A stretch of DNA of 6,147 nt from Atopobiaceae bacterium UBA7016 (GTDB lineage: Bacteria > Actinomycetota > Coriobacteriia > Coriobacteriales > Atopobiaceae), in the NCBI GenBank assembly GCA_002449555.1, contig DJXA01000177.1:1-6147 (forward strand). The letters are read 5' to 3'. The notes beneath the pieces are model-generated. The model saw only the letters and a list, made by a program, of their open reading frames with translations. It was not told where the DNA came from and did no database searches. Every line of letters starts with the position of its first letter. Within the stretch, counting starts at the first letter, position 1. The position numbers were made by a program, and so were the translations under genes. Below, piece after piece: positions 1-6,106 of the stretch.

Positions 1-914
1 CATTCCTTATCCTTGTCGCTGGTTGTCCCGTCGTTTGTCTTGAACCTGTAGGCGAAGGTGAAAACGAGGCTCTTGTGAGGGTCGGCGGGTTCAAAGGGAC
101 AAACGGCAGTATAGGGATCATCTGAAAACGTAAAGCCATCGAACCCAAAAGCGGGCAGCTCATCAGAGCCGTAGTTGTCAAAGTAACGCCTAAGCTGTGC
201 TGCACGGGCATCCGAGTAGCCAACCTTGTCCTCGCCACAGGTAATAGTCAAATCATAAATGCTCAGGTAACAATCCGCGTCGCTGGTAAGGCTGAACTGA
301 GCGACTGTCAGGGCGCTTCGATAGGTGATGGTATCAAGCGTGATGGAGATGTAATCGTCACTCACGCTCAGATGAGGGCTATCTTCGGCGATGACGGGCG
401 CCGCAAGCTCCTGCAGATCGCCATGACGAACGGAACAGATTTCAACGATAGGGCATCGTATGGCAATAGGGCCCGAACCTTTGCGCGTTGGGTGGGAGTA
501 GTAGCCAGTGACCATACCATCCACTTCCACATAGGAACCAAGATCATCTTCCGACAACTCTTCTGATGAGTACGGGTAGTACGTACAATCCAAATCGTTA
601 AAGTCCTTGACAGCTTCACACCAATAGCGGCCGTCCTTCTCATCGGCTGGTGTGAGCTTTGCCACAAAGACGACGTGCTTACCGAGGCTGGTCATCTCTC
701 CGGAGTCCGAAAAGAAGTATTCACCTGGTGCGAGATATTCCCCCGTGTCCGCAACCTCTTCCTCAAGATAGAGGTAAGGGTAATGGGGATCACCACGTTG
801 GGAAGCTATATAGGGTCCGGCGCTTGAGAGTGCATAGCCAAACACAGCGAGAACAAGGTACTTAATGACGAAGGGATATCTACGACAGAACTCCGAAAGA
901 CTGAACGTTTTCAT
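1..914 (-). CDS. Membrane-anchored extracytoplasmic protein of unknown function (3' end outside window)
   Basis: An open frame runs on the minus strand from ATG at 914-912 to the window edge without a stop: 304 codons, so the protein is C-terminally incomplete here. The start is supported by GGAGG at 919-923, four bases before the ATG. Residues 1-13 are polar with R11 and R12. Residues about 15-36 (FVIKYLVLAVFGYALSSAG) are a hydrophobic segment, a likely uncleaved membrane anchor or signal, which puts the rest outside the membrane. Residues 80-165 alternate beta-like stretches, including a YVEVDGMVTGYY segment that resembles an OB-fold strand pair, though this is only an impression. Residues 180-235 and 255-295 also look beta-rich and acidic. 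Cysteines occur at 99, 110, 154, 160, 215, 226 and 272, so disulfides are possible. I do not recognise the family. Base composition is visibly less GC-rich than the genes to the right, with more A/T-ending codons, which suggests a separate origin. No partner gene is visible. Confidence 0.85.
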   Translation of the reverse strand, partial: MKTFSLSEFCRRYPFVIKYLVLAVFGYALSSAGPYIASQRGDPHYPYLYLEEEVADTGEYLAPGEYFFSDSGEMTSLGKHVVFVAKLTPADEKDGRYWCEAVKDFNDLDCTYYPYSSEELSEDDLGSYVEVDGMVTGYYSHPTRKGSGPIAIRCPIVEICSVRHGDLQELAAPVIAEDSPHLSVSDDYISITLDTITYRSALTVAQFSLTSDADCYLSIYDLTITCGEDKVGYSDARAAQLRRYFDNYGSDELPAFGFDGFTFSDDPYTAVCPFEPADPHKSLVFTFAYRFKTNDGTTSDKDKE

Positions 915-1072
915 GGAGCCTCCCAGACGTGCCGTGTTTTCACATACAAGAACACGGCGGCCATCTCGATCCAATTCGAGATTGCAGCATATGTACCCAC
1001 TTCGCGTTGGTTCATGCTCAATATGAGCTGAGCTGGGCCCATGCATTGCGCAATGGCCTACACTTTGTGTCC
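915..1072. other. Intergenic region rich in short inverted repeats
   Basis: No credible gene is seen here. The stretch is the 5' region of the minus-strand gene starting at 914 and contains several perfect short inverted repeats: GCCGTGTT 931-938 with AACACGGC 951-958 (12-nt loop); ATCTCGA 963-969 with TCGAGAT 976-982 (6-nt loop); GCTCA 1016-1020 with TGAGC 1024-1028; and the 12-bp palindrome CATTGCGCAATG at 1044-1055. The first two lie 17-71 bases upstream of the minus-strand start, where an operator or 5'-leader structure would be expected. I could not identify a convincing -35/-10 pair on the minus strand. A plus-strand frame crosses the region but has no coding character. Confidence 0.5.
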
Positions 1073-1237
1073 CTAATGTCCTTTCCGCCGCAGCATCTTG
1101 CGATGCGATGTGGTGCGCCCGCACGTCATGGAGCGCGGCTCGTCCAGGAAGGTGACGGGGTTGGTGGCGCCGCCCAGGCAACAGATGACGATGCGCAGCA
1201 TGGCACCTCCCCCGTACGACCCCCTGTTGGGCACCAT
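1073..1237 (-). pseudogene. Remnant of an ABC transporter ATP-binding protein (signature loop to D-loop)
   Basis: A 54-codon minus-strand reading frame (ATG 1237-1235, stop TAG 1075-1073) contains SYGGGAMLR, then VICCLGGATNP, then VTFLDEPRSM. Aligned without gaps to the usual ABC ATPase pattern, SYGGGA falls on the C-loop (YSGGM in drug-export type ABC proteins), VTFLDEP on Walker B with its catalytic Glu, and RSMTCG on the D-loop (TSGLDP). The spacing from the signature Gly-Gly to LDEP matches that of intact family members as I know them. Walker A, the Q-loop and everything N-terminal are absent: upstream on this strand lies the palindromic repeat at 1262-1321. The D-loop is degenerate, and the H-loop and C-terminal part are missing because the frame stops after RKMLRRKGH. 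An internal ATG at 1201 has a good GGGAGG upstream, so a 42-aa peptide could be made, but it could not be a working ATPase. Probably a decayed fragment of a drug/ABC-2 type exporter. Confidence 0.6.
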
Positions 1238-1261
1238 GACACGGCACCCGCTCCGTCCACG

Positions 1262-1321
1262 TGGGACGCGGGTTCGGAACCCGTGTTGCAGATGGGACGC
1301 GGGTTCGGAACCCGCGTTGCA
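1262..1321 (+). repeat. Tandem pair of 29-nt palindromes (REP/BIME-like), copy 1
   Basis: Two units with a 31-bp period lie at 1262-1290 and 1293-1321. Each has a left arm TGGGACGCGGGTTC, a central G (1276 and 1307) and a right arm GAACCCG(T/C)GTTGCA that is nearly the reverse complement of the left arm, giving a stem of up to 14 bp with one mismatch and G-T wobbles. The same unit occurs as a pair at 3940-3999 but with C at the centre, i.e. on the opposite strand. The element lies between the ABC ATPase remnant and the ribosome binding site of the helicase gene. There is no U-run after it, so it does not look like an ordinary terminator. Dispersed palindromes of this kind in bacteria are called REP or BIME elements; assigning these to such a family is my inference. 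Confidence 0.85.
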
Positions 1322-1376
1322 CGAGGTGATGGGGTACCATGGCTGGGGTGGCCGTCGAAATGCGTGAGGAGGAGAC

Positions 1377-3917
1377 ATGCGAACGCTGCGGACATCGGTG
1401 CGCAGACTCGTCGAGTTCCTCCTGCGCTCGGGAAGCATCGACTCGGACCACGACTGGCATGGCAGCATCGAGGCCATGCAGGCCGGAAGCGAGCTTCACC
1501 GCACGCTGCAGGCCGCAGGCGGTGACGCCTACCAGCCGGAGGTTTCGCTCGCAGGCTCCTTCTTCTTTCCCGATGGCCTGTTCAACCCATACGCCGCCCG
1601 TCTCGACATCGGCGAGGAGGCCGTGAGCAACCAGCGCGGCTTCTTCCTTCGCGTGGAGGGCCGCGCCGACGGCATCATTGACGACGGAACGCATCCCCTT
1701 GTCATCGACGAGATCAAGGGCCTTGCGCGCGACATCTCCAACCTCGCCGAACCCGCCGCGGTCCACGAGGCACAGGCGCTCTGCTATGCCTACCTCTACC
1801 TGCGCAAGAAGCGCGGGCCCGCCGCGCTCTCCGCCGCCTTTGGCGAGCAGGTAACGGTCAGGCTCACCTATGCGAGTATGACCACGGGCGAGGTCCGCCA
1901 GCTGGAGCACACGTACGCCGTGCCCGATATCGAGGCCCGGTTCTTCTCGCTGCTTGAGCGGGCGCAACGCTGGGCCTCCTGGCGCGTCAACCACGACGAG
2001 CTGCGAACGCAGTCTCTGGCCTCGCTCGCCTTCCCGCTCAGCCCGCGCGGCGGCCAACGGCAGATCATGGACGCCGTGGACGCCGCCATCCGCAAGGGTA
2101 CGCGCCTCTACGTGCAGGCACCCACCGGCTCTGGCAAGACGCTCGCCACGCTCTATCCTGCCCTTACGCAGCTGGGCTCAGAGTCGGTCTCGCGGGTAGC
2201 CTTCCTCACGGCCAAGACCATGACGCGGCGCGCCGCCCTGGAATGCCTCGAGCTGCTGCGGCAGCAAGGCATCACCGCAAACGTGCTGGTGATGACGGCA
2301 CGTGATAAGATCTGTCCGCTTCGCACCCATGTGCGCGGTGCTGACGTACGGCTTCGGCCGCTCACCTCGCTCTGCAACCCCGTTGAGTGCCCGCTTGCCC
2401 GCGGCCACTTTGATGCGGCAAACGATGCGCTGTACGAGGCCATCACCACCTCTGACGTGCTCGACTTTGACCACATCACGCAGGTGGCCGAGCGTCGCCA
2501 CGTCTGCCCCTACGAGCTGCAGCGCGATGCCGCCCGCTGGGCTGACGTCATCATCTGCGACTACCACTACGCGTTCTCGCCGTCAGCAAGCCTTCTCGGT
2601 CTTGCGGACGAGCCGTACGACGGAGGCACCGTCTTTCTGGTGGACGAGGCGCACAACCTGGTGGAGCGTATGCGCGAAATGTACAGCGCCGAGCTCTGTG
2701 TGGCCGACCTGAAGGAGCTTGAGCGGGCTTTGGGGCAAGCGGGCCGCTTTGATGAGCTGTTGCAGGCCGTGCGCACAGCCATCGCCGCATTTCCCACCTG
2801 GGACAAATCGCTGACCGCGGGTGGGCGCCTCAGCGCAGGTAGCAAGGCGAAGCGGCCCGTCTACCAGAGGGCCCGCATCAGCGACGCATTCTCAAGCACG
2901 CTTACCGCACTCGCTGACGGCATACGCGCAGCACTTGAGCAGCTCTCCGAGACAACTGCCAGCAACGCCATCGAACTCTTCCTTGCGCTGCGTGACGCAA
3001 GCCTCACGGTCAACGCCTTCCTTGGCGCTCTCAACCGGTCGGAGGTGGGATACGTCACCTTCCTTGGCCGGGACGAGAACGGCGGCAGAAGACTGAAGAT
3101 CTATTGCGTAGACCCCAGCCACGACCTTGCGGAGCGCCTGGAAGAGGCCAAGGCAGCGGTGTTCTTCTCCGGCACGCTCTTGCCCATGGACTACCACCTC
3201 AGGCTGCTGGCGGCAAAGGAGGACGACACGTCCCTCTACGTTCCGTCAGGTTTCGACCACCGCAACCAACAGGTGTTTATTGGATCTGACGTCAGCGCGC
3301 GCTACGCAAAGCGCGGGCCCGAGCTCTATGCCAGCATCGCCCGGTACCTGATGACGCTCACCAGCGCGCGGCCCGGCAACTACCTCGCCTTCCTTCCCTC
3401 GTACGCCATGATGGAGGAGGCGGCGCGGGCCCTCGCTCCCCTCGTGGGCAGCAAGGCCACCGTCATCCGACAAAGTCCCAGCATGCGCGAACACGAACGT
3501 GAGCGCTTCGTCGACCGCTTCCGCGAGCCACACCGCGCGGGCACGAGTCTCATCGGACTCTGCGTGCTGGGCGGCATCTTTGGCGAGAGCATCGACCTTC
3601 CTGGCGAGACGCTCGTAGGCGTCGTGGTGGTGGGCACAGGCATGCCCCGCGCCACCGCCGAACGTGAGGTGATCCGCGACTACTTTGACGCCAAGGGCGG
3701 CAAGGGGTTTGCCTACGCCTACACCTACCCGGGCCTCAACAAGGTGCTGCAGGCCGCGGGACGCCTCATCCGCACCGAGGAGGATCGTGGCACGGTGCTC
3801 CTCCTCGACGACCGCTTCCTTGAGGACGAGCTTCGGCAGGCCTTTCCAAAGGAGTGGCAAGACGTGCGAACCTGCACGCTCACGACGCTGCCCGCCCTTC
3901 TCACGGAGAATAGTTAG
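1377..3917 (+). CDS. PD-(D/E)XK nuclease / Fe-S XPD-DinG family helicase fusion
   Basis: This 846-aa protein is predicted to be an ATP-dependent DNA helicase with an attached nuclease, acting on DNA in the cytoplasm, probably in repair or recombination. Residues about 1-205 form a RecB/Cas4-like domain: GRADGII (95-101), the DEIK catalytic motif (111-114) and the QALCY motif (133-137, the QxxxY of RecB-type nucleases). Residues about 220-840 form the helicase: Walker A APTGSGKT (248-255); four cysteines C313, C333, C338 and C377 placed as in the XPD/DinG iron-sulfur domain; the CDYHYAF stretch (394-400); DEAH box (423-426); SGTLLP (598-603); and motif VI QAAGRLIR (792-799). All key residues are present. 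The start is firm: GAGGAGGAG at 1366-1374 precedes the ATG, a TGA lies in frame at 1365-1367, and the N-terminal TSVRRLVEFLLRSGSID matches how related proteins begin. It stands alone, bracketed by inverted palindrome pairs. The in vivo substrate is unknown. It could be called DinG-like, but it is not classical DinG, which has no such N-terminal nuclease. Confidence 0.93.
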   Translation: MRTLRTSVRRLVEFLLRSGSIDSDHDWHGSIEAMQAGSELHRTLQAAGGDAYQPEVSLAGSFFFPDGLFNPYAARLDIGEEAVSNQRGFFLRVEGRADGIIDDGTHPLVIDEIKGLARDISNLAEPAAVHEAQALCYAYLYLRKKRGPAALSAAFGEQVTVRLTYASMTTGEVRQLEHTYAVPDIEARFFSLLERAQRWASWRVNHDELRTQSLASLAFPLSPRGGQRQIMDAVDAAIRKGTRLYVQAPTGSGKTLATLYPALTQLGSESVSRVAFLTAKTMTRRAALECLELLRQQGITANVLVMTARDKICPLRTHVRGADVRLRPLTSLCNPVECPLARGHFDAANDALYEAITTSDVLDFDHITQVAERRHVCPYELQRDAARWADVIICDYHYAFSPSASLLGLADEPYDGGTVFLVDEAHNLVERMREMYSAELCVADLKELERALGQAGRFDELLQAVRTAIAAFPTWDKSLTAGGRLSAGSKAKRPVYQRARISDAFSSTLTALADGIRAALEQLSETTASNAIELFLALRDASLTVNAFLGALNRSEVGYVTFLGRDENGGRRLKIYCVDPSHDLAERLEEAKAAVFFSGTLLPMDYHLRLLAAKEDDTSLYVPSGFDHRNQQVFIGSDVSARYAKRGPELYASIARYLMTLTSARPGNYLAFLPSYAMMEEAARALAPLVGSKATVIRQSPSMREHERERFVDRFREPHRAGTSLIGLCVLGGIFGESIDLPGETLVGVVVVGTGMPRATAEREVIRDYFDAKGGKGFAYAYTYPGLNKVLQAAGRLIRTEEDRGTVLLLDDRFLEDELRQAFPKEWQDVRTCTLTTLPALLTENS

Positions 3918-3925
3918 CATACAAT
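3898..3925 (+). promoter_or_regulatory. Possible sigma-70 type promoter for the lipase gene
   Basis: TTCTCA (3898-3903, four of six matches to TTGACA) is followed after 16 bp by TACAAT (3920-3925, five of six matches to TATAAT). It overlaps the last codons of the helicase gene and lies in a short AT-rich patch. Transcription would start around 3932 and run through the palindrome pair at 3940-3999 into the lipase gene, so the palindromes would form hairpins in its leader. The match is by eye only, so read-through from the helicase gene remains possible. Confidence 0.35.
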
Positions 3926-3939
3926 CTAGAATAGGCAGG

Positions 3940-3999
3940 TGGGACACGGGTTCCGAACCGGCGCCCCAAATGGGACAAGGGTTCCGAACCCGCGTCCCA
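3940..3999 (-). repeat. Tandem pair of 29-nt palindromes (REP/BIME-like), copy 2, inverted
   Basis: Units lie at 3940-3968 and 3971-3999, again with a 31-bp period. The arms are TGGGACACGGGTTC / GAACCGGCGCCCCA and TGGGACAAGGGTTC / GAACCCGCGTCCCA, around a central C (3954 and 3985). Read on the minus strand they match the pair at 1262-1321, including the central G. The repeat fills the gap between the helicase stop (3917) and the ribosome binding site of the lipase gene (4012-4018). Arm differences between units often leave pairing possible (G-T wobble), with some mismatches, as expected for an element kept for its fold, though four copies are too few to prove it. Confidence 0.85.
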
Positions 4000-4020
4000 C
4001 CAGACAGCTTTGGAGGAGCC

Positions 4021-5100
4021 ATGTCGCACGTAACCTACGTCCTCTGCCACGGCCTCAACGGATGGGGCCAGTACGACGAACAGTACGAGAAGAACCCCTA
4101 CTGGGGCGGTGCCTCGGGCGACGTCGCGGCGCGGTGGCGTGAGCAGGGCGTCGATGCCTTCGCGGCGAGCGTGGACCCGCACGGCAGCGCGTGGGACCGC
4201 GCGTGCGAGCTCTATGCGCAGATTGCCGGCGTGCGAACAGACTACGGCGCGGCACACGCGGCAACATATGGGCACGAGCGCTTCGGCCGTGACTTCTCAG
4301 CTGAGCCGCTCATCCCCTCGTGGAATGACGACGCACGCCTTGTGCTGATCGGCCACTCCTTCGGCGGCGCCACCATCCGCCTCTTTGGCGAGCTTCTGGC
4401 CCACGGCAGCGCCGAGGAGCGCGATGCCACGGCCCCTGGGGACCTCTCCCCGCTCTTCGCAGCTGGTATGGAAAACCGCATACACGCCATCGTCACCCTC
4501 GCCGCGCCCACCAATGGCACGACGGCCTACGACCTCACGCGCGACCCCAGCTTTGACCCTAAGAAGGTGAAGGTTCCCTTCCGTTACCAGCTGTGGGACC
4601 GCATCCTCAAGTCACACACCACCATCAAGACGGAAGGCCGTGACCCGCGTGACCTGGCGAGCTTTGACATGATGCTCGACAACGCGCAGGCCCTGAACGC
4701 GCGAATCGCCACCCTGCCGCACGTGTACTACCTCTCCGTGGCCTGCGATGCCACCAAGCCGGGGGCTGGCGACACGCGCGTGGGCGACCCTAAGTTCATG
4801 GACCCGCTCTTCATCAGGACCGGCACGCTCATGGGTTGCTACCACGGCACCACCGCCGCCGGCTGCGTGGTGGACAGCTCCTGGTACGCAAACGATGGCC
4901 TGGTCAACACCGTATCGGCACGAGCTCCCTTCGGTGCTCCGCAGAAGCCGCTGGACCCACGCAATATCGAGCGTGGCATCTGGAACGTGATGCCCGACCT
5001 TCACACCGATCACGGCTTCTTCCAGGGCGGCTTCATCAAAAAGCGCGACCCACAGTCGTTCTTCCAAGAATTGCTAGACCTGCTGCAGACGCTCGCTTAG
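4021..5100 (+). CDS. Triacylglycerol lipase / esterase, family I.5-like, without signal peptide
   Basis: This 359-aa alpha/beta hydrolase is predicted to cleave ester bonds of acylglycerols or related lipids. The catalytic triad is visible: Ser113 in GHSFGG (111-116), Asp292 in NDGLVNT (291-297) and His331 in DHGF (330-333). The oxyanion region CHGLNGWG (9-16) comes right after the first strand. The segments YWGGASGDV (27-35), WDRACELYAQ (58-67) and DYGAAHA..YGHERFGR (74-90) follow the thermostable Geobacillus lipases closely. By that alignment the structural zinc ligands are present as D59, H79, H85 and D216. The family serine motif is usually AHSQGG; here it is GHSFGG. Those relatives carry secretion signals, but here the hydrolase core begins at residue 3 with no signal peptide, so the enzyme looks cytoplasmic unless exported another way. 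The start is set by GGAGGAG at 4012-4018. The frame stays open upstream, but that part only crosses the palindromes and the helicase gene in another frame. Confidence 0.9.
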   Translation: MSHVTYVLCHGLNGWGQYDEQYEKNPYWGGASGDVAARWREQGVDAFAASVDPHGSAWDRACELYAQIAGVRTDYGAAHAATYGHERFGRDFSAEPLIPSWNDDARLVLIGHSFGGATIRLFGELLAHGSAEERDATAPGDLSPLFAAGMENRIHAIVTLAAPTNGTTAYDLTRDPSFDPKKVKVPFRYQLWDRILKSHTTIKTEGRDPRDLASFDMMLDNAQALNARIATLPHVYYLSVACDATKPGAGDTRVGDPKFMDPLFIRTGTLMGCYHGTTAAGCVVDSSWYANDGLVNTVSARAPFGAPQKPLDPRNIERGIWNVMPDLHTDHGFFQGGFIKKRDPQSFFQELLDLLQTLA

Positions 5101-5127
5101 CCGCTCGGCCGCTAGAGACCGGCTCAT

Positions 5128-5227
5128 CGAGTGCGTAACTTTTACAGGCAAATTGAGGAGTCCGTCAAAACTCCACCCTGTCTACCTGCGCATATATGAA
5201 AGTGAAGCGACAGAAGTTACGCACTCG
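5128..5227. repeat. 100-bp element with perfect 14-bp terminal inverted repeats
   Basis: CGAGTGCGTAACTT (5128-5141) is exactly inverted as AAGTTACGCACTCG (5214-5227). Inside are two further nested pairs: ACAGG 5144-5148 with CCTGT 5177-5181, and GGAGT 5157-5161 with ACTCC 5170-5174. The element is AT-richer than its surroundings and lies in the gap between the convergent lipase gene and feoB remnant. It could be a MITE-like non-autonomous mobile element, a dispersed structured repeat, or an RNA hairpin at the end of the lipase transcript. No target-site duplication is visible at the flanks (left ..CTCAT, right GCAAA..) and it has no coding capacity. There is no U-run after the right arm on the plus strand, so an ordinary terminator is unlikely. 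Confidence 0.75.
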
Positions 5228-5229
5228 GC

Positions 5230-5274
5230 AAACAAGAAGCAGCCCCTCGCAGCCAACCGGCCGCGAGGGGCTGC
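5230..5274 (-). terminator. Intrinsic terminator downstream of the feoB remnant
   Basis: GCAGCCCCTCGC (5239-5250) pairs perfectly with GCGAGGGGCTGC (5263-5274), a 12-bp GC-rich stem with a 12-nt loop that can add three more pairs (GCC/GGC). On the minus strand the stem is followed by TTCTTGTTT (5238-5230), the T-rich tract of a Rho-independent terminator. It lies 23 bases past the feoB remnant's stop codon. On the plus strand there is no good T-tract, although the hairpin may still slow transcripts from the lipase gene. Confidence 0.85.
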
Positions 5275-5297
5275 CCTCGTCCTTATCCCAATAGCCG

Positions 5298-6005
5298 CTA
5301 CAGCACCAGCGCCTCCGCACCCGAGACCTGCGTGGCCAGCATGGCCGGCGAGAATCCCGCGGCGGCGGCTCCGGAGACCGTCGCAAACAGCGTGCCGCTC
5401 GCAGACCCAAAGAGCGCGGCAAGGGCTCCCAGCACGGCCTCCTTGGCGAGGATGCCCGCGAGGAACGCCATGAAGAGCTTCCAGCCCATGCCAAAGAAGC
5501 GGCTCACGGGCTCAAGGAACGTGCCGATGGAGTACATCATGCTGTCGTCAATCACGCCCGAAGCGCTGTAGGACAGCGCCCAGAACACCACGGCCACCAC
5601 CGAGATGGTCTTGAACGCGCGCTTGAGGATGCCCAGATAGCGGCGGAACGCCATCTTCAGCAGCGGCCTCATCTGCGGACAGTGGTACGGCGGAAGCTCC
5701 ATGATGAGGCCCGCGCGCTCGCTCTCGGGCGCCAGCGCGTTGCCAAACACCCTGGCGGTAAGCAGCATCACCAGCGGGATGCCTACGGCAAGCATCACCA
5801 GCGTGACGAGCATCCCGCCAAAGCCAAAGATGGCGTAGGCGATGGTGGGAATGACTGAGAGCGTCGATCCGCACGGCACCGCCCACGAAAGCGCGATAGC
5901 AAGCACGCGCTGGCCCCACGAGTCAACCACGCGCATGCCCGTGACGGACGCGATGTTGCACCCAAAGCCCGACAGGAACGGCATCATCACCTTGCCTGGC
6001 AGGCC
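5298..6005 (-). pseudogene. feoB: Truncated feoB: C-terminal membrane domain of the ferrous iron transporter
   Basis: FeoB imports Fe2+ through a polytopic membrane domain fed by an N-terminal G domain. Here only part of the membrane domain remains. On the minus strand the frame opens right after an in-frame TAA (6008-6006) with GLPGK, then GTG-ATG-ATG (from 5990) and PFLSGFGCN, the second-half Gate motif of FeoB. Counting from the GTG as residue 1: GFGCN 8-12, MELPPYHCP 97-105 (the ELPPY hallmark) and LAGILAKEAVLG 177-188. Hydrophobic segments lie near 28-55, 57-80, 128-145 and 168-190. The G domain and first membrane half (well over 350 residues in the family) are missing upstream, replaced by unrelated sequence from 6006. 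The frame stops after SGAEALVL, before the final (Y/N)xPC-containing helices normally present, so the 3' end also looks cut. A 230-residue product from the GTG is conceivable but should not transport iron as known FeoB does. A 5' part might lie beyond 6147. Confidence 0.85.
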
Positions 6006-6106
6006 TTATGGGAAGAGGCTCAAGTCCTCAACTCCAAGCCGCAAAAATGCTCCAAACCACAAGCAAGAAGAACGAGCCCTCTGGCCCTGCAGTTCAGAAT
6101 TAGCGC
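6006..6106. other. Non-coding segment replacing the feoB 5' part
   Basis: The sequence left of the right-end terminator shows no FeoB similarity in any frame I read, and no recognisable gene. A 31-codon plus-strand frame (ATG 6008, stop TAG 6101-6103) lacks a ribosome binding site. A minus-strand frame open from the window edge to the TAA at 6008-6006 has no recognisable motif. CCCTCTGGCCC at 6077-6087 is an exact copy of 6135-6145 and complementary to 6119-6129, tying this segment to the adjacent hairpin. It may be part of a repeat or insertion whose edge is at about 6006. Confidence 0.4.

Noticed and set aside
1270..1282. Resemblance of GGGTTCGGAACCC to a tRNA T-arm
   Set aside because: No acceptor, D or anticodon arm lies at the proper distance, and the sequence recurs as a symmetric palindrome, so it is a repeat and not a tRNA gene.
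1262..1321. Possible mini-CRISPR because of repeats with a 31-bp period
   Set aside because: There are only two units per site with a 2-nt gap between palindromes, hence no spacers, and no cas genes are visible. The Cas4-like domain belongs to the helicase fusion.
1073..1477. 134-codon minus-strand frame including the palindromes
   Set aside because: Only its last 54 codons resemble a protein family (ABC ATPase). The upstream part is antisense to the helicase gene and a translation of the palindromes (AGSEPASHL-type peptides).
929..1525. 198-codon plus-strand frame starting upstream of the helicase gene
   Set aside because: It crosses the inverted repeats, runs antisense to the ABC remnant, reads through both palindromes and overlaps the true helicase start in another frame. 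There is no ribosome binding site and no recognisable motif.
3685..4020. In-frame N-terminal extension of the lipase
   Set aside because: The frame is open, but it translates the helicase gene out of frame and then the palindromes. The ATG at 4021 has a strong GGAGGAG and begins exactly at the conserved lipase core.
3246..4022. 258-codon minus-strand frame antisense to the helicase 3' end
   Set aside because: It is a typical shadow of a GC-rich gene, and it includes translated palindromes (TRVRNPC, AGSEPVSHL). The plus strand here carries clear helicase motifs up to 3917.
5153..5473. 106-codon plus-strand frame over the terminator and feoB remnant
   Set aside because: It crosses the inverted-repeat element and the terminator, then runs antisense to feoB with low-complexity Pro/Arg/Ala content.
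6008..6103. 31-codon plus-strand frame at the right end
   Set aside because: It is short, has no ribosome binding site, and has no recognisable similarity. It may be part of a repeat but cannot be supported as a gene.
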